Below, in pieces: positions 4,154 through 6,084 of a stretch of 6,084 bases of DNA. This stretch comes from an uncultured Stomatobaculum sp. (lineage in GTDB: Bacteria > Bacillota > Clostridia > Lachnospirales > Lachnospiraceae). A program made the translations under genes and the position numbers. Within the stretch, counting starts at the first letter, position 1, and each line of letters begins with the position of its first letter. The DNA is taken from contig CALLVJ010000100.1 in NCBI GenBank assembly GCA_938010625.1, positions 1-6,084 on the forward strand, written 5' to 3'. The notes under the pieces are model-generated. The model had not been told where the DNA came from and ran no database searches. It saw only the letters and a program-made list of their open reading frames with translations.

Positions 4154-6084
4154 TTTTGAGAATAGGCTCCTATTTGCAGGATCGCTATGAGATTCAGGCG
4201 CTGATTGGCAGCGGCGGCATGGCAGAAGTGTATCGCGCATTCTGTCACAAATTACAGCGCACGGTCGCCATTAAGGTATTGAAGCAGGAATATAACGGAA
4301 ATGAGGATTTTATTCGCCGCTTTACGCAGGAGGCTCTGGCGGCGGCAAAAGTCAATCATCCGAATCTGGTCAATGTCTACGAGGTCGAGCACACGGATGG
4401 TGTCTACTACATTGTGATGGAATTTGTGGATGGCATCACGCTGAAGGAATACATCCGCCAGAAGGGGAAGCTGGAGCAGCAGGAGGCTATCGGCATTGCG
4501 ATTCAAGTTGCAAACGGTCTCAGCGAAGTGCATCGGCAGGGCATTGTGCCCCGCGATGTGAAGCCGCAGAACATGATTATCTCGAGCGATGGCAAGGTGA
4601 AACTCGCCGACTTCGGCATTGCCCGTGCAGTCTCGACTGAGACCCTGTCACAGGAATCCATGGGCTCTGTGCATTACATTTCGCCGGAACATGCGCAGGG
4701 CAAACCCACCGATGCGCGGAGTGATCTCTACGCGCTCGGCATCTGCCTCTATGAGATGGTGACCGGACGCGTGCCCTTTGACGGCGAGGAGGCAGTCACT
4801 GTTCTGCTCGCGCAGATCAATCAGACGCCGGTGTCGCCGCGGGAGCTGAACCCGGAGATTTCGGAGAAGCTGGCCTATATTATTTTGAAGAGCCTCGAGA
4901 AGAATCCGGCGGCGCGCTACCAGAGTGCGGCAGCGTTGATTCAGGATCTGGAGGCAGCTGCCCAGAACAATACTGACATGCTGACGAGTTCGCAGGAAGG
5001 CAATACAGTGGGCGGCGATACCATTTTGTTTCACACAGCAGACATTGCAGAGCGCATGCCCGCAGACAGCAGAGCGCGCATAGAGGCAGCAGAGAGCGAA
5101 GAGGACAGCGAAGACGAGGAGCCTTCTGCGGCAGACCGGCGCCTCAACGAGCTGATTAAAGGTGTCGGTTTTGCCCTCCTGGTGCTTCTGCTCGGCGGCG
5201 GCATTGCAGCGGGACTTATTCTCTCCGGGATGTTGCGAAAAGAGCCTGAGGTCGCAGAGAGTACGAGCACCGAGATTGAGTCAAGTTCAGCAATCGGTGA
5301 CAAGCAGACCTATGTGCCGTATCTGATTTCTCTGAGCAGCGACGAGGCCGAGGAGAAGCTCAGCGCAGATGATCTGACCCTGGTCATTCAGCTCAGGAAG
5401 AATTCAGACCAGTTTGAAAAAGATGTCGTCATGGAACAGGAGCCAAAGGCGGGCACGGTGACGCAGAAATACAGCAAGGTCTATGTAACGCTGAGCCTTG
5501 GCGCTGCGGATACCGAGTTAGAAGAACTGGGACTTGTGGATACCGAGGCAGAGAGCGCCAAAAAGACCCTTGAAGAGAAGGGCTTCTTCGTCGAAGAGAA
5601 GAGCGAGTATTCCGATACGATTGAGAAGGGCAAGGTGATTCGTCTGAGCCCCGAGAAGGTGAAAAAGGGCGATACAGTCACGATGGTGCTCTCGCTCGGC
5701 AAGGAGCCGGAAAAGGCAAAAGTGCCGGATCTATCGGGTGATACGGAAGAGAGCGCAAAGCAGGCACTCACGGAGGCCGGTTTTGTGCCTGGCAATGTGA
5801 CCAAAGAGTACTCGGATACCGTGCCACAGGGACAGGTCATGAAGCAGAGTGTCGGCGCAGCAGCTGAGCTCGAAAAGGGCAAGAGCGTGGATTTTGTAAT
5901 CAGCGAGGGGCCCAAGATCACGGCGGTCGAGTCCACTCAGGCCAGCGAGTCGCCATCCCGCTATCTCGCCTCGATTGACAACAATTTTGCTCTTGCCAAT
6001 CTGATCGGGCCGAATTCCGGCGCGACCAGCATCACGGTCATGATACGCCTTCGCCAGGAAGTCAACGGGCAGACAGTATACCGC
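4150..6084 (+). CDS. prkC: PASTA-domain transmembrane Ser/Thr protein kinase (PrkC/PknB/Stk), 3' truncated by window edge
   Basis: 645 residues are visible and the frame is open at the right edge. Residues 8-270 are a Hanks-type kinase domain: glycine loop I-G-S-G-G-M-A-E-V-Y (19-28), Lys42 in V-A-I-K, helix-C Glu61, catalytic Asp136, Lys138 and Asn141 in the catalytic loop, D-F-G at 154-156, and S-P-E at 178-180 after a Ser/Thr-rich activation loop. Next come an acidic juxtamembrane stretch (312-324) and one membrane helix (about 338-360). Outside the cell there are three PASTA repeats (about 387-451, 455-518, 523-587) and the start of another domain. The kinase phosphorylates Ser/Thr of cytoplasmic targets in response to peptidoglycan fragments or lipid II bound by PASTA domains, and controls growth, cell-wall synthesis and, in relatives, germination. 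Odd point: the HRD motif reads P-R-D (Pro134). The other catalytic residues are intact, so the protein may be active, but this is uncertain. Pairing with the upstream PP2C gene is the standard arrangement. Confidence 0.94.
   Translation, partial: MILRIGSYLQDRYEIQALIGSGGMAEVYRAFCHKLQRTVAIKVLKQEYNGNEDFIRRFTQEALAAAKVNHPNLVNVYEVEHTDGVYYIVMEFVDGITLKEYIRQKGKLEQQEAIGIAIQVANGLSEVHRQGIVPRDVKPQNMIISSDGKVKLADFGIARAVSTETLSQESMGSVHYISPEHAQGKPTDARSDLYALGICLYEMVTGRVPFDGEEAVTVLLAQINQTPVSPRELNPEISEKLAYIILKSLEKNPAARYQSAAALIQDLEAAAQNNTDMLTSSQEGNTVGGDTILFHTADIAERMPADSRARIEAAESEEDSEDEEPSAADRRLNELIKGVGFALLVLLLGGGIAAGLILSGMLRKEPEVAESTSTEIESSSAIGDKQTYVPYLISLSSDEAEEKLSADDLTLVIQLRKNSDQFEKDVVMEQEPKAGTVTQKYSKVYVTLSLGAADTELEELGLVDTEAESAKKTLEEKGFFVEEKSEYSDTIEKGKVIRLSPEKVKKGDTVTMVLSLGKEPEKAKVPDLSGDTEESAKQALTEAGFVPGNVTKEYSDTVPQGQVMKQSVGAAAELEKGKSVDFVISEGPKITAVESTQASESPSRYLASIDNNFALANLIGPNSGATSITVMIRLRQEVNGQTVYR
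5161..5229 (+). other. Single transmembrane segment of the PASTA kinase
   Basis: Residues about 338-360 of the kinase form an uninterrupted hydrophobic run rich in Leu, Gly, Ala and Val. It begins after Lys337 and ends before R-K-E. It separates the cytoplasmic kinase domain from the extracellular PASTA repeats and gives the usual N-in, C-out topology. Confidence 0.85.
5308..5910 (+). repeat. Three tandem PASTA repeats in the kinase (protein-level repeats)
   Basis: Three units of about 65 residues each end in a beta strand of the type V-x-x-x-L-S-L-G or V-D-F-V-I-S-E-G. Unit 3 has the standard opening V-P-D-L-S-G. Unit 1 opens with V-P-Y-L and unit 2 with E-L-E-E-L-G, lacking the Pro. Units 2 and 3 share an internal E-Y-S-D-T followed by a G-(K/Q)-V turn. 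PASTA units bind peptidoglycan fragments or beta-lactam-like ligands in related kinases. Ligand specificity cannot be read from this sequence. Confidence 0.75.
5911..6084 (+). other. Start of a C-terminal, non-PASTA extracellular domain of the kinase
   Basis: After PASTA unit 3 a short Ser/Thr/Glu-rich linker (about residues 588-602) leads to R-Y-L-A-S-I-D-N-N-F and then alternating hydrophobic strands such as S-I-T-V-M-I-R-L. This is not a PASTA pattern and suggests a beta-sandwich. S. aureus Stk1 and B. subtilis PrkC have an Ig-like domain at this place, so a similar fold is a reasonable inference. The domain is cut by the window edge. Confidence 0.5.

Noticed and set aside
5031..5303. Ser-rich open frame on the - strand opposite the kinase linker and membrane helix
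   Set aside because: It is the antisense of the acidic linker and the Leu/Gly-rich helix. Its serine runs are a by-product of the sense codons, and it has no ribosome binding site.
5481..5936. Ser-rich open frame on the - strand opposite the PASTA repeats
   Set aside because: The composition (Ser, Phe, Thr, Pro) is what antisense reading of Glu/Lys-rich PASTA coding sequence gives. No start signal or domain is seen.

Overview
The window is a tightly packed, single-strand block of six genes, all on the + strand. It comes from what looks like a Gram-positive anaerobe of the Clostridia, most likely a Lachnospiraceae-type organism with unusually GC-rich DNA for that group. This assignment is inferred from gene order, from the character of the PASTA-kinase and YugP proteins and from purine-rich AGGAGG-type ribosome binding sites. 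The species cannot be named from the sequence alone.

Layout: the 3' end of fmt (initiator tRNA formylation, cut by the left edge) is followed after 20 nt by a YugP-type membrane zinc metallopeptidase. Then come rsmB (16S rRNA m5C methyltransferase), rlmN (23S rRNA/tRNA m2A methyltransferase, radical SAM), a PP2C-type Ser/Thr phosphatase (Stp/PrpC) and a PASTA-domain transmembrane Ser/Thr kinase (PrkC/PknB/Stk). The kinase is cut by the right edge before its stop codon. The genes overlap or nearly touch: gaps are 20 nt, -8, +1, -4 and -4 nt. No promoter or intergenic terminator is visible, so the block reads as part of one operon with translational coupling.

The arrangement matches the well-known Firmicutes cluster (in Bacillus subtilis fmt-rsmB-rlmN-prpC-prkC) with yugP inserted after fmt. 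Functionally it joins translation initiation and ribosome maturation (Fmt, RsmB, RlmN) to the cognate kinase/phosphatase pair that senses cell-wall fragments and controls growth and cell-wall metabolism.

No mobile element, CRISPR array, RNA gene or clearly novel system is visible. The most notable oddities are a Pro in place of the His of the kinase HRD catalytic-loop motif, a terminator-like hairpin with a T6 tract inside the 3' end of rsmB, and a non-PASTA extracellular domain beginning at the kinase C-terminus.
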